64,000 nt of DNA. It comes from Aeromicrobium sp. IC_218 (GTDB lineage: Bacteria; Actinomycetota; Actinomycetes; Propionibacteriales; Nocardioidaceae). This document shows, piece by piece, positions 55,566 through 63,650 of the stretch. The stretch is from assembly GCF_004336805.1 (NCBI RefSeq), contig NZ_SJXM01000007.1, positions 62,001 to 126,000 on the forward strand, given 5' to 3'. Position numbers and translations under genes: made by a program. A model generated the notes under the pieces. The model ran no database searches. It saw nothing but the letters and a program-made list of their open reading frames with translations, and was not told where the DNA came from. Numbering within the stretch: the stretch's first letter is position 1; each line of letters begins with the position of its first letter.

Positions 55566-58500
55566 GTGACCACCGAGAGCCCGCGGATCGACGTCCTCGG
55601 TCCGCTGGAGGTCCGCGACGAGCACCGCCTCGTGGACGTGGGGCCGCGACGCAACCGCGAGGTCCTGGCCACCCTGCTCGTCCACGTCGGCGACGTCGTG
55701 TCGGTCGAGACCCTCATCGACGAGGTGTGGGGCGGGGCCGACGTCGCGCCCGGGTCCGTGCACGTCGTGGTCTCCCGGCTGCGCTCCCGGCTCGGCGCGA
55801 ACCTGATCGAGACGCGCGCGCCCGGCTACCGGCTCTCCCCCGACCAGCACCGCACGGACGCCCAGGAGTTCGAGGCCCACCTGGCCGCGGCCCGCGACGC
55901 CGCTGACGCCGCGACGGCCCGTGACCGCATCCAGCAGGCGCTGTCGCTGTGGCGCGGCGACGCGTACGCCGACGTCCAGGTGCCGACGGTGCGCAGCGAC
56001 GCCGAGCGCCTGCACCGGCTGCGGCTCGCCGCCCACCAGCGGCTGGCCGAGATCGACCTGTCGACCGGCCACCACGACGAGGTGGCGCGGCGGCTCGCCG
56101 TGCTCGTCGAGGCCTACCCGCTCGAGGAGGGTCTGCTCGTCCCGCTCATGCTCGCGCAGTACCGGTGCGGCCAGCAGGCCGAGGCGCTGGCCACGTACGA
56201 GCGGGCGCGTCGGGTGCTGGACGAGGAGCTCGGCCTGGAGCCGACGCCCGCCGTCCGGGAGATGCAGGGCCGCATCCTGCGCCACGACCCGTCCCTCGCC
56301 CCGGCGCCACCCTCGCCGACGTCCGGCCCGGTCGCCGGCGGATTCATCGGCCGCGCCGACGAGCTGAAGCGGCTGGACGACGCGCTGCGCCACGGCTGGA
56401 CGACGACCGCCGGCGCTCCCGCCGTCGCCGCCGTGTTCGGCGAGGCCGGCATCGGCAAGACCCGCCTGGTCGAGGAGCTCGCCGACCGGGCCCGCGCCGA
56501 GGGCGTCGTCGTGGCCGTCGGACGCTGCCTGGAGAGCGAGGGCACGCCGCCGCTGTGGGCGTGGGAGCAGCTGCTGGCCGGCGTCGCCGCCCGGCTCGAC
56601 CCGGCCGCCCGCGACGAGGCGCTCAGCGGCCGCGGGCACCTGGCCCGCCTGCTCGTGCCGACCGAGGGCGACGACCCGTCCGCGCTCGCCGGCGACGTCC
56701 CGGCGACCCGGCTGCACGACGCCGTCACCGCCTTCCTGGAGACCGTCGCCGCCGACCGCCCGGTGCTGCTCGTGCTCGAGGACGTCCACTGGGCCGACCC
56801 CGGCACGGTCGACCTGCTCGAGTACCTGGCCACCACCGCCCGCACCGGACGCCTGGCCGTGCTGCTGACCGTCCGTCGTCCGGACCTCGCCGACGCCGCG
56901 ACCCGGCAGCTGACCGCCGCGCTGACGCGGGTCGGTGGCGCGGTCACCACCACGCTCGCCGGCATGGCGGTCGAGGAGGTGCGGGAGCTCGCGACGGGCA
57001 GCCTGGGCGCCGAGGTCTCACTCGCGACGGCCCGTACGCTGCGCGACCGCACCGACGGCAACCCCTTCTACGTCTCCGAGCTCGCCCGCCTGTACGGGGA
57101 CGAGCGGCGCCGGACCGGTCGCGGCGACGCGCCCGTGCCCACCGGCGTGCAGGCCGTGATCGAGCGCCGGCTGCGGCACCTGCCACCCGGCGACGTGGAC
57201 GTCCTGCAGGCCGCCGCCGTCGTCGGCCGCACGTTCGACCTGCTCGTGCTCGAGGACGTCAGCGCGGTCGGCCGCCTGGCCCTGCTCGAGACGATCGACC
57301 GCGGTGTGTCGGCCGGCGTGCTGACCGGCACCGACAGCGCGGTCGAGTTCCGCTTCGGCCACGCCCTCGTGCAGGAGGCGCTCATCGCGTCGGCCAGCCT
57401 GGCCCGCCGGGCCGCCGTGCACGCCGCGGTCGCGCAGTCGCTCGAGGCCCGCCACGGCGAGCAGCCGCACGCCGTCGCGGCCATCGCCCACCACTACGTG
57501 GCCGCCTACCCGCACGGCGATCCGGTCAAGGCGGTCGAGTACTCGTTGCGCGCCGCGTCCCTGGCCCAGCAGCGACTCGCGCTCGAGGACGCCGAGCGGC
57601 TCGTCCGGCGTGCTCTGCCGCTCGTCCAGGCGGTGCCGCCGGAGCAGGCCGTCGGCCTCGAGATCGCGCTGCGGGTCCGGCTGGGCACGCTGCTGACGCT
57701 GCGCCACGGCTACAACGGGCCCGGCGTCGCCGAGGAGCGCCGCCGGGTGCTCGCGCTCAGCGGTCCCGGTGTCGCCAGCGGCGACCTGTTCTCGGCCCAC
57801 TGGGGCACCTGGGGCAACGCGCTCGTGTCCGGGCGCTTCGCGTCCGCGCGCAGCGCCGTGGACGTGATGCTGGAGACCGCCGACGCCACCGGCGACCCGA
57901 TGCTCGCGCTCGCCGGGCACGTCGCCCGCGGGCAGACCGCCTGGCACGTCGGCGACCTGCACCGCGCCCGCCGTGACCTGGAGCGAGCGGTCGGTCTCGC
58001 CGACGACGCCACCGCGGCGTTCGACCTGGACCTCTGGCTGCAGCACCCGGGCATGCAGGCCCGCGTCTGGCTGGCCATGGTGCTCGCCCAGCAGGGCGAC
58101 GTCGTGGCGTCCGACCGGGTCGCGCAGGACGCCCTGCGTCTGGCCGCCGGCGCCGACCACCCGTTCACGACCAGCTACGCCCACATCGTCGTCGGGCTGC
58201 GCGAGGTCCTGCTCGACCGGCCCGACGGGGCCGCGCGGCACGGCGGCCGCGCCATGGACGTCGCGGCCGAGAACGGCTTCCAGCAGCTGCAGGCGTTCGC
58301 GCTCGTCCCGCTGGGCTGGGGCCGCGGCCGCACGGGCGAGCCCGAGGCCGGGCTCGCCCAGCTCGCCGCCGCGATCGAGGCGTTCGGCGCGTTGCCGGAC
58401 GGGCACATGTTCGGCCACCTCATGCTGAGGCTGTCGGCCGACCTGCACGCGGTCCTCGGCCACCACGACGAGGCGCTGCGGCTGACGGCCCAGGCCCTGG

Positions 58501-58646
58501 AGGAGTCGCGCCGCACCGGCGAGCGGTTCGACCTGGTCCGGCTGCACGCCCTGCGGGCCGGGCTCCTGCAGCCGCAGGACCCCACCGCCGCGGCGGCCGA
58601 GCGCGCCCTCGCCGACCACGCCGGGCCGGCGGACCCTCCCGCCTGA
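55566..58646 (+). CDS. SARP-type regulator with AAA ATPase and TPR-like C-terminus
   Basis: This 1026-aa regulator of the AfsR/BTAD class begins with an OmpR-type winged helix (IDVLGPLEVRDEHRLVDVGPRRNREVLATLLVHVG). The BTAD region follows (residues about 100-250), then an AAA/NACHT-like ATPase with Walker A VFGEAGIGKTRLVEEL near residue 293 and Walker B VLLVLEDVHWAD near 405. The last 500 residues are helical repeats rich in Ala, consistent with TPRs. There is no C-terminal LuxR HTH. Start GTG 55566 has AAGGGA upstream. SARPs bind direct repeats spaced about 11 bp, and such repeats precede the two following transcripts. Confidence 0.92.
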   Translation: MTTESPRIDVLGPLEVRDEHRLVDVGPRRNREVLATLLVHVGDVVSVETLIDEVWGGADVAPGSVHVVVSRLRSRLGANLIETRAPGYRLSPDQHRTDAQEFEAHLAAARDAADAATARDRIQQALSLWRGDAYADVQVPTVRSDAERLHRLRLAAHQRLAEIDLSTGHHDEVARRLAVLVEAYPLEEGLLVPLMLAQYRCGQQAEALATYERARRVLDEELGLEPTPAVREMQGRILRHDPSLAPAPPSPTSGPVAGGFIGRADELKRLDDALRHGWTTTAGAPAVAAVFGEAGIGKTRLVEELADRARAEGVVVAVGRCLESEGTPPLWAWEQLLAGVAARLDPAARDEALSGRGHLARLLVPTEGDDPSALAGDVPATRLHDAVTAFLETVAADRPVLLVLEDVHWADPGTVDLLEYLATTARTGRLAVLLTVRRPDLADAATRQLTAALTRVGGAVTTTLAGMAVEEVRELATGSLGAEVSLATARTLRDRTDGNPFYVSELARLYGDERRRTGRGDAPVPTGVQAVIERRLRHLPPGDVDVLQAAAVVGRTFDLLVLEDVSAVGRLALLETIDRGVSAGVLTGTDSAVEFRFGHALVQEALIASASLARRAAVHAAVAQSLEARHGEQPHAVAAIAHHYVAAYPHGDPVKAVEYSLRAASLAQQRLALEDAERLVRRALPLVQAVPPEQAVGLEIALRVRLGTLLTLRHGYNGPGVAEERRRVLALSGPGVASGDLFSAHWGTWGNALVSGRFASARSAVDVMLETADATGDPMLALAGHVARGQTAWHVGDLHRARRDLERAVGLADDATAAFDLDLWLQHPGMQARVWLAMVLAQQGDVVASDRVAQDALRLAAGADHPFTTSYAHIVVGLREVLLDRPDGAARHGGRAMDVAAENGFQQLQAFALVPLGWGRGRTGEPEAGLAQLAAAIEAFGALPDGHMFGHLMLRLSADLHAVLGHHDEALRLTAQALEESRRTGERFDLVRLHALRAGLLQPQDPTAAAAERALADHAGPADPPA

Positions 58647-58655
58647 CAGGTCCTC

Positions 58656-58709
58656 AGCAAGGTTCGTGAAAGCGCGCCCTCGCACAGTGGTGCCCCACCG
58701 CACCGGTGG
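58656..58709 (+). promoter_or_regulatory. Putative SARP-type promoter before 58-aa gene
   Basis: AGCAAG (58656-58661) and TGAAAG (58667-58672) have the pattern NGNAAG at 11-bp spacing. Ten bases later comes CACAGT (58683-58688), a possible -10, then GG. The leader carries the inverted repeat CCACCG-CAC-CGGTGG (58695-58709) before GAGAGGA. The same layout appears at 59411-59454. Confidence 0.5.
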
Positions 58710-58724
58710 CACGAGAGGACGCCC

Positions 58725-58901
58725 ATGAGTCATTCCGCTGAGCAGCGCGACCCCGAGGTCTTCACGCTCGACCACCTCTTCGAGGGGGTGCCGGACCTCG
58801 TGGTCCCGACGTCCGTCGAGAGCCCCAGCACGGTGGACGAGCCCCCTGCGCCGGACGACCCCCTGGGGGACGCGACCGCCGCGCTTCCCGGGCCCTCCTG
58901 A
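58725..58901 (+). CDS. Small 58-aa acidic protein of unknown function
   Basis: The sequence starts MSHSAEQRDPEVFTLDHLFE, continues GVPDLVVPTSVESPSTVDEP and ends PAPDDPLGDATAALPGPS. It has 12 Asp/Glu and a single Arg, with no Cys or Lys. There is no signal peptide or hydrophobic segment, so it should be soluble and cytoplasmic, and the Pro-rich second half is likely unstructured. GAGAGGA lies 5-8 bases before ATG 58725. It is followed after 11 bases by a lipoprotein gene with its own AGGAGG site. I do not recognise a family. Confidence 0.7.
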   Translation: MSHSAEQRDPEVFTLDHLFEGVPDLVVPTSVESPSTVDEPPAPDDPLGDATAALPGPS

Positions 58902-58912
58902 GAGGAGGACCG

Positions 58913-59398
58913 ATGTCCGACCCCGTCCTGCTCGTCCTCGCCCGGTCCCTCGGGGCCGGCGTCCTCGCGCTGGGTGCCCTGTCCGCGTGCACCGCGGACA
59001 CCGACGCCGCGGCCGGACGTGCGAGCGTCCCGGCGACCGAGGCGCTCGAGTCCGACCTGCCCGACACGTGCGCCGACGGCTTCCCGTTCGCCCGGGAGCA
59101 GCCCGACCTCGGGACGTTGGAGAACGTCCCCGCCGACTGGCCCGAGCCACCCGTGCCCAGCACCCTGTGCGAGACCAGCACGACGCTCGACGACACCGTC
59201 GAGGTCGCGGGCTACGCGACCGATGCCGGCGAGGCCGCGATGCTCGACGCGTACGAGCAGGCCCTGACCGGGTACGACGTCGTCCGTGAGGACACGGGCG
59301 CCGGCGAGAAGCTGACCGCCACGTCGGCCGGCGGCACCGTCGAGGTCATGGCGCCGTCGCAGGGCACCTTCTCGGTGTTCTTCTCCCCCGCCGGCTGA
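58913..59398 (+). CDS. Small lipoprotein
   Basis: This 161-aa exported protein has a signal peptide with lipobox ALSAC (Cys26) in LVLARSLGAGVLALGALSAC. The mature part is acidic with two further Cys (DTCADG, STLCET) that could pair. The C-terminal half (EVAGYATDAGEAAMLDAYEQALTGYDVVREDTGAGEKL) looks like a small alpha/beta domain. I do not recognise the family. AGGAGG precedes ATG 58913 by about 6 bases. It is 11 bases from the 58-aa gene and presumably part of the same transcript. Confidence 0.78.
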   Translation: MSDPVLLVLARSLGAGVLALGALSACTADTDAAAGRASVPATEALESDLPDTCADGFPFAREQPDLGTLENVPADWPEPPVPSTLCETSTTLDDTVEVAGYATDAGEAAMLDAYEQALTGYDVVREDTGAGEKLTATSAGGTVEVMAPSQGTFSVFFSPAG

Positions 59399-59410
59399 TC
59401 CGCCCGGCCG

Positions 59411-59454
59411 CGCAAGACCGATGAAAGGCCACTGAAAGCCCGCTCGCGTTGAGT
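59411..59454 (+). promoter_or_regulatory. Putative SARP-type promoter before LuxR gene
   Basis: CGCAAG (59411-59416), TGAAAG (59422-59427) and TGAAAG (59433-59438) form three direct repeats at 11-bp spacing with consensus NGNAAG. After a 10-base gap comes TTGAGT (59449-59454), followed by GG, matching the arrangement at 58667-58690. The pitch of one helical turn is typical of SARP binding sites. Confidence 0.55.
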
Positions 59455-59494
59455 GGGCACCACCGACCAGCACACCTCACAGGGAGCACGGACC

Positions 59495-60073
59495 ATGAAG
59501 ACCACGACGCTCGCGCGCCGCACCGTCGGCGCCACCCCGGCGCCCCAGATCGCGTGGCGACCGGAGCAGGCGGTGCTCGTCGTCGACCGCAGCGGCCGGG
59601 TGGTCGAGGCCGACGACGGTGCCCGCCGGCTGCTCGGCCCGCTGGGGCTGCGCCCGGACCTCGAGCCGACCGGCCGGGTCGCCTGCCTGGTCGGCGCGGT
59701 GTGGCGCCACTACGACGAGACGCACGCGCGGCTCGTCGCCCCGCAGCGCGCCGAGGCGTTCCAGGGACTCGTCGTGCGGGTCACGTTCCGCCGCACGACG
59801 GCCGGACGTCCCGAGGCGGTCATCGTCCTCAACCGCTCGGCCCGGTCCGAGGCGCTCGCCCGGCTCGCCGAGGAGAACGGCCTGACGCCGCGCGAGACCG
59901 AGGTCGTCGGCGCGGTGCTGACCGGCGGCTCGACCCGCGACCTCGCGGCGGCGCTGTCGCTGTCGCCGTACACCGTCCAGGACCACCTCAAGGCGGTCTT
60001 CGCCAAGTGCCAGGTGACCAGCCGGCTGCAGCTCACCGCGTTGGTGCTGGGTCACCTCGACGCCGCGCTCTGA
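59495..60073 (+). CDS. LuxR-type helix-turn-helix regulator with PAS-like N-terminus
   Basis: This 192-aa protein has an N-terminal PAS-like region ([29 protein letters not shown], residues about 20-110) and a C-terminal LuxR/GerE HTH ([59 protein letters not shown]). It has no receiver domain. ATG 59495 has GGGAG nine bases upstream; the in-frame GTG at 59453 is inside the putative -10. It lies downstream of the SARP module and ends at a bidirectional terminator. Confidence 0.87.
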   Translation: MKTTTLARRTVGATPAPQIAWRPEQAVLVVDRSGRVVEADDGARRLLGPLGLRPDLEPTGRVACLVGAVWRHYDETHARLVAPQRAEAFQGLVVRVTFRRTTAGRPEAVIVLNRSARSEALARLAEENGLTPRETEVVGAVLTGGSTRDLAAALSLSPYTVQDHLKAVFAKCQVTSRLQLTALVLGHLDAAL

Positions 60074-60086
60074 GCCGGACGTCCGC

Positions 60087-60132
60087 CCGGACGACGACGG
60101 CCCGGACCCTGCTCGGCAGGGTCCGGGCCGTC
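60087..60132. terminator. 46-bp hairpin terminator, copy 1
   Basis: A 17-bp perfect stem (GACGGCCCGGACCCTGC with its complement) around a TCG loop lies between the convergent LuxR and TetR genes. Here the stem extends by two more pairs. The 46 bases are identical to 61783-61828 in the same orientation. Confidence 0.85.
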
Positions 60133-60144
60133 GTGCGTGGTGGG

Positions 60145-60738
60145 TCAGACCGTGCGCATCCCGGCCTGCGTCTCGAACACGACGTCGGCCAGCTGGCCCA
60201 GCGGGGTCGCACCGTCCTGGCGCACCCACTCGAACAGGGCGCTGTCGAGCGCGGCCATGGCCGCGTGGGTCAGCACGCTCGCGCGCAGGTCGTCGCCCCC
60301 GTTGCGTCCGGCGACGACGGGGCGCAGCATCTCCTCCCACGCCAGGTGCTTCTCGAAGTGCGCCGCGCGCAGCGACGGGGCGCTCATGATGACGCGCATC
60401 ATGGCCAGGCTGTAGCCCGGGTCCGCGTCCATGACGTCCAGCACCGGGTCCAGGCACCGGCGCAGCGAGGTCCAGAGGTCCTCGTCGGCCGGGCGCTGCT
60501 CGAGGGCGGCCCGGACGTGCGCGCCGAAGGCGATCGACCCGCTGACGAGCACGTCCTCCTTGGTGGCGAAGTAGCGGAAGAAGCTGCGCGGCGAGATGCC
60601 GGCGGCCGCGGCGATGTCCTCGGTCCGCGTCTCATCGAACCCGCGCTCGACGAAGAGGGCCAGCGCGGCGCGACGGACCTCGGCCCGCACCGCCTCGCGG
60701 GTGCGCTCGCGCAAGGTCTGACCGGGCTGCTGCTCCAC
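60145..60738 (-). CDS. TetR family transcriptional regulator
   Basis: This 197-aa regulator has an N-terminal HTH (ALALFVERGFDETRTEDIAAAAGISPRSFFRYFATKEDVLV) and a helical ligand domain of the MftR-like C-terminal type (LRRCLDPVLDVMDADPGYSLAMMRVI). TACGCT (60746-60751) sits 7 bases before GTG 60738, predicting leaderless mRNA. It is divergent from an aldo/keto reductase, with the palindrome TGGCAG-TCT-CTGCCA between them, so it likely represses that reductase and itself. Confidence 0.9.
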   Translation of the reverse strand: MEQQPGQTLRERTREAVRAEVRRAALALFVERGFDETRTEDIAAAAGISPRSFFRYFATKEDVLVSGSIAFGAHVRAALEQRPADEDLWTSLRRCLDPVLDVMDADPGYSLAMMRVIMSAPSLRAAHFEKHLAWEEMLRPVVAGRNGGDDLRASVLTHAAMAALDSALFEWVRQDGATPLGQLADVVFETQAGMRTV

Positions 60739-60766
60739 GAGGTCGAGCGTACCGGGCTGCCGGACT

Positions 60767-60781
60767 TGGCAGTCTCTGCCA
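60767..60781. promoter_or_regulatory. TetR operator candidate in tetR/AKR divergon
   Basis: TGGCAG-TCT-CTGCCA has perfect 6-bp arms. It lies in the 77-bp gap between the divergent tetR and reductase genes, just upstream of TAGGCT (60785-60790) on the plus strand. It also lies about 16 bases from the minus-strand TACGCT, so a dimer there could block both promoters. Confidence 0.6.
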
Positions 60782-60815
60782 GACTAGGCTCACACTGTCA
60801 ACGAGAGGACGCACC

Positions 60816-61772
60816 ATGCAGCGACGCACGCTGGGCAGCCAGGGACTCGCCGTCTCCGAGGTCGGGTACGGCTCCATGGGGATCAACATGTTCTACGGCA
60901 GCAGCGACCACGACGAAGGCGTCCGCGCCATCCAGCGCGCCCACGACCTCGGCGTGACCCTGTTCGACACCGCCGAGCTGTACGGATGGGGCGAGAACGA
61001 GAAGCTCGTCGGCCGCGCGATCAAGGACTTCCGGGACGAGGTCGTCGTCGCCACCAAGTTCGGGTTCACGCGGGACTTCGGCCGCGACAGCCGCCCCGAC
61101 CACGTGCGTGAGGTCGTCGAGAACAGCCTGCACAACCTCGACGTGGACGTCATCGACGTCGTCTACCAGCACCGGCTCGACCCGAGCGTGCCGATCGAGG
61201 ACGTCGCCGGGACACTCAAGGAGCTGATCGACGAGGGCAAGGTCAAGCACTACGGCCTGTGCGAGGTCGGCCCCCGCACGATCGAGCGGGCCCACGCCGT
61301 GCACCCCGTGTCCGTCGTGCAGACCGAGTACTCGCTGTTCGCCCGCGAGGTCGAGACGATCTTCCCGACGCTCGACGAGCTGGGCATCGGGTTCGTGCCG
61401 TACTCCCCGCTGGCCCGCGGCTTCCTCGTAGGCTCGCCGCGTCCCGCCGCGGAGCACGAGGAGGACGACGCCCGCCGCAACCTGCCGTGGTGGCAGCCGG
61501 AGAACTTCGAGCACAACCGCGCCATCGTGGAGCGGCTGGCCACCATCGCCCAGGAGAAGGACGCGACCGTCCCGCAGCTCGCGCTCGCCTGGCTGCTCAC
61601 CCGCGGCGAGCACGTCGTCCCGATCCCGGGCAGCCGCAGCCCGCAGCGGGTCGAGCAGAACGTCGCGGCGGCCACCCTCGACCTCACGGCCGACGATCTC
61701 GCGGCCATCGACGCGGCCCTGGGCGACGGCCCGCAGGGCGCCAGCACGGCGGAGGCCGCCAGCTGGGAGTGA
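60816..61772 (+). CDS. Aldo/keto reductase
   Basis: This 318-aa TIM-barrel reductase is of the AKR13-like/YakC group. RRTLGSQGLAVSEVGYGSMGI is the N-terminus, and the tetrad is FDTAELYG (Asp, Tyr), VVATKFGF (Lys) and VYQHRLDP (His). It has TEYSLFAREVETIFPTLDELGIGFVPYSPLARGFL and VVPIPGSRSPQRVEQNVAAA. ATG 60816 has GAGAGGA five bases upstream. Control by the divergent TetR suggests response to a toxic carbonyl or related ligand (inference). Confidence 0.94.
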   Translation: MQRRTLGSQGLAVSEVGYGSMGINMFYGSSDHDEGVRAIQRAHDLGVTLFDTAELYGWGENEKLVGRAIKDFRDEVVVATKFGFTRDFGRDSRPDHVREVVENSLHNLDVDVIDVVYQHRLDPSVPIEDVAGTLKELIDEGKVKHYGLCEVGPRTIERAHAVHPVSVVQTEYSLFAREVETIFPTLDELGIGFVPYSPLARGFLVGSPRPAAEHEEDDARRNLPWWQPENFEHNRAIVERLATIAQEKDATVPQLALAWLLTRGEHVVPIPGSRSPQRVEQNVAAATLDLTADDLAAIDAALGDGPQGASTAEAASWE

Positions 61773-61782
61773 CCCGGACGCT

Positions 61783-61828
61783 CCGGACGACGACGGCCCG
61801 GACCCTGCTCGGCAGGGTCCGGGCCGTC
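61783..61828. terminator. 46-bp hairpin terminator, copy 2
   Basis: This is identical over 46 bases to 60087-60132. It sits between the convergent aldo/keto reductase and chemotaxis-receptor genes, with the same 17-bp stem and TCG loop. The copies are 1696 bases apart in direct orientation. Confidence 0.85.
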
Positions 61829-61840
61829 TGTCGTAGCGGG

Positions 61841-63493
61841 TCAGACCTGGAAGTGGGCGACCGAGCCGCGCAGCTCGGCGGCCATGCGGGCGACCTCGTC
61901 GACCGCGGACTGGGTCTGGGCCAGCGCCTGGGTCGTGCCCGACGCGGCCTGGGAGACGCCGGCGATGTTGTCGGCGATCTGGCCCGACCCGGTCGAGGCC
62001 TCGGCCACGTTGCGGCTCATCTCGTTGGTCGTGGCCGTCTGCTCCTCGACCGCCGAGGCGATGGTCACCTGGTAGTCGTTGATCGAGGTGATGATCGACT
62101 CGATCTCGCTGATCGCCGAGACGGCGCCGCCGGTGTCGTTCTGGATCGTCTCGACCCGGCGGGCGATGTCCTCGGTCGCGCGGGCGGTCTCCTGAGCGAG
62201 CTCCTTGACCTCGTTGGCCACGACCGCGAAGCCCTTGCCGGCCTCACCGGCGCGGGCCGCCTCGATGGTGGCGTTCAGGGCCAGCAGGTTGGTCTGCTCG
62301 GCGATCGAGGTGATGACCTTGACGACGTTGCCGATCTCCTGGCTCGACTCGCCCAGCTTCGCGACCGTCTGGTTCGTCGCCTCGACCGTGCGGACGGCCT
62401 CGGACGCGACCCGGGCGGCCTCGTTGGCGGAGTGCGCGATCTCGCGGATCGAGGCCCCCATCTCGTCCGAGCCCGCCGAGACCGTCTGCACGTTGCGCGA
62501 CACGTCCTCGGCCGCGCCCGAGACCAGGCCGGCCTGCACCGACGTCTCCTCCGCGCCCGCCGCGATCTGCTGCGAGGACGCCGACAGCTCCTCGGCCGCC
62601 GCCGCCAGCGCGTCCGAGGACGCCGTCACCGAGCCCATGAGGCCGCGCAGCGTCGCGGTGGCCTCGTCCAGGCTCGCGCTCATCTGACCGACCTCGTCGC
62701 GCGACGTCACGCCCGACGTCGCCGTCAGGTCACCCGCCGCCAACGACTCGGCCACCTTGCGCACCCGGCCCACGTTCGTGGCGATGCTCCGCGCGACCAG
62801 CAGGCCGATCACCAGGCACGCCGCCGCGCCGAGCAGCAGCACGAGGATGCCGGTGAAGCGCGCCTGCTCGTAGACGTCGCGGGCGTGCGCCGCGTCCTTG
62901 GCCGCCTGCGCGTCCTCGACCTCGGTGATCTCGGTCAGCGCCGCACCGATCTCCTTGGCGATCGGCACGCCGTACTCGTTGTTCGCCGCCGTCCAGCCGT
63001 CCAGGTCCTGGCGCTCGGCGAAGCGGGTCAGCCGCTCGTCGACCGTCGCGGTGTACTCCTGCATCGTCGCGCGCATCTGCTCGGCCTTGGCCTGGTCCGC
63101 GGCGGTGGGGCTGGTCTGCAGGTAGGCGTCGATCTGGTCGCTGAAGGTCTGCTGCAGGCCCTCGTACTCCTCGACGACGGCCTCGCGGTCGGGGCCGTCG
63201 CCGACCAGCAGGAGGTCGCGGATGCTCAGCGAGATGCTCTTGCGCGTCGCGTTCAGCTCGCCGAGCACCTTCACCGCCTGCACGTCCTGGACGTACATGC
63301 GCTCGCTCGTCTCGGCGCTGTCGGACAGCGCGTCGAGGCTGTAGACGCCCAGGACGGCCGCAGCCACGACGCCGGTCACGGCGGGCACGAGCACCTTGGT
63401 GCGCACCGGACGGCTCGACCACCAGCCGGCGAGTCCGCGGCCCCCGCTCCTGGGATCTCGGGTGCCGGGCTCGGACGGGGTGGTCTCGGACAT
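61841..63493 (-). CDS. Methyl-accepting chemotaxis protein
   Basis: This 550-aa membrane receptor has a basic N-terminus, a first segment ([20 protein letters not shown]) and a four-helix ligand domain (4HB_MCP, residues about 55-205). A second segment ([22 protein letters not shown]) and a HAMP domain ([35 protein letters not shown]) follow. The long coiled-coil signalling domain has tip [44 protein letters not shown] near residue 400. No CheW/CheA or flagellar genes are nearby. ATG 63493 has AGGAGG eight bases upstream, so translation should be strong. Confidence 0.96.
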   Translation of the reverse strand: MSETTPSEPGTRDPRSGGRGLAGWWSSRPVRTKVLVPAVTGVVAAAVLGVYSLDALSDSAETSERMYVQDVQAVKVLGELNATRKSISLSIRDLLLVGDGPDREAVVEEYEGLQQTFSDQIDAYLQTSPTAADQAKAEQMRATMQEYTATVDERLTRFAERQDLDGWTAANNEYGVPIAKEIGAALTEITEVEDAQAAKDAAHARDVYEQARFTGILVLLLGAAACLVIGLLVARSIATNVGRVRKVAESLAAGDLTATSGVTSRDEVGQMSASLDEATATLRGLMGSVTASSDALAAAAEELSASSQQIAAGAEETSVQAGLVSGAAEDVSRNVQTVSAGSDEMGASIREIAHSANEAARVASEAVRTVEATNQTVAKLGESSQEIGNVVKVITSIAEQTNLLALNATIEAARAGEAGKGFAVVANEVKELAQETARATEDIARRVETIQNDTGGAVSAISEIESIITSINDYQVTIASAVEEQTATTNEMSRNVAEASTGSGQIADNIAGVSQAASGTTQALAQTQSAVDEVARMAAELRGSVAHFQV

Positions 63494-63650
63494 GCGGTTT
63501 CCTCCTGAAACGATTCAGAGCCCGCCCCTCCTGGACGCAGCGCCGCCAGGCATCGGCGGGCCCGGCCCGGACCTGAGCGATGTGACAGGGCTCTCGCGGG
63601 GACGGCGCGGGGGTGGCTACGATCGGCGTCCGGCACGAGGAGGTCGAACC

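Noticed and set aside
63494..63560. c-di-GMP riboswitch before the chemotaxis receptor
   Set aside because: The 67 bases upstream contain a strong AGGAGG and a small CTGAA-TCGT-TTCAG hairpin but no room for or sign of the riboswitch core.
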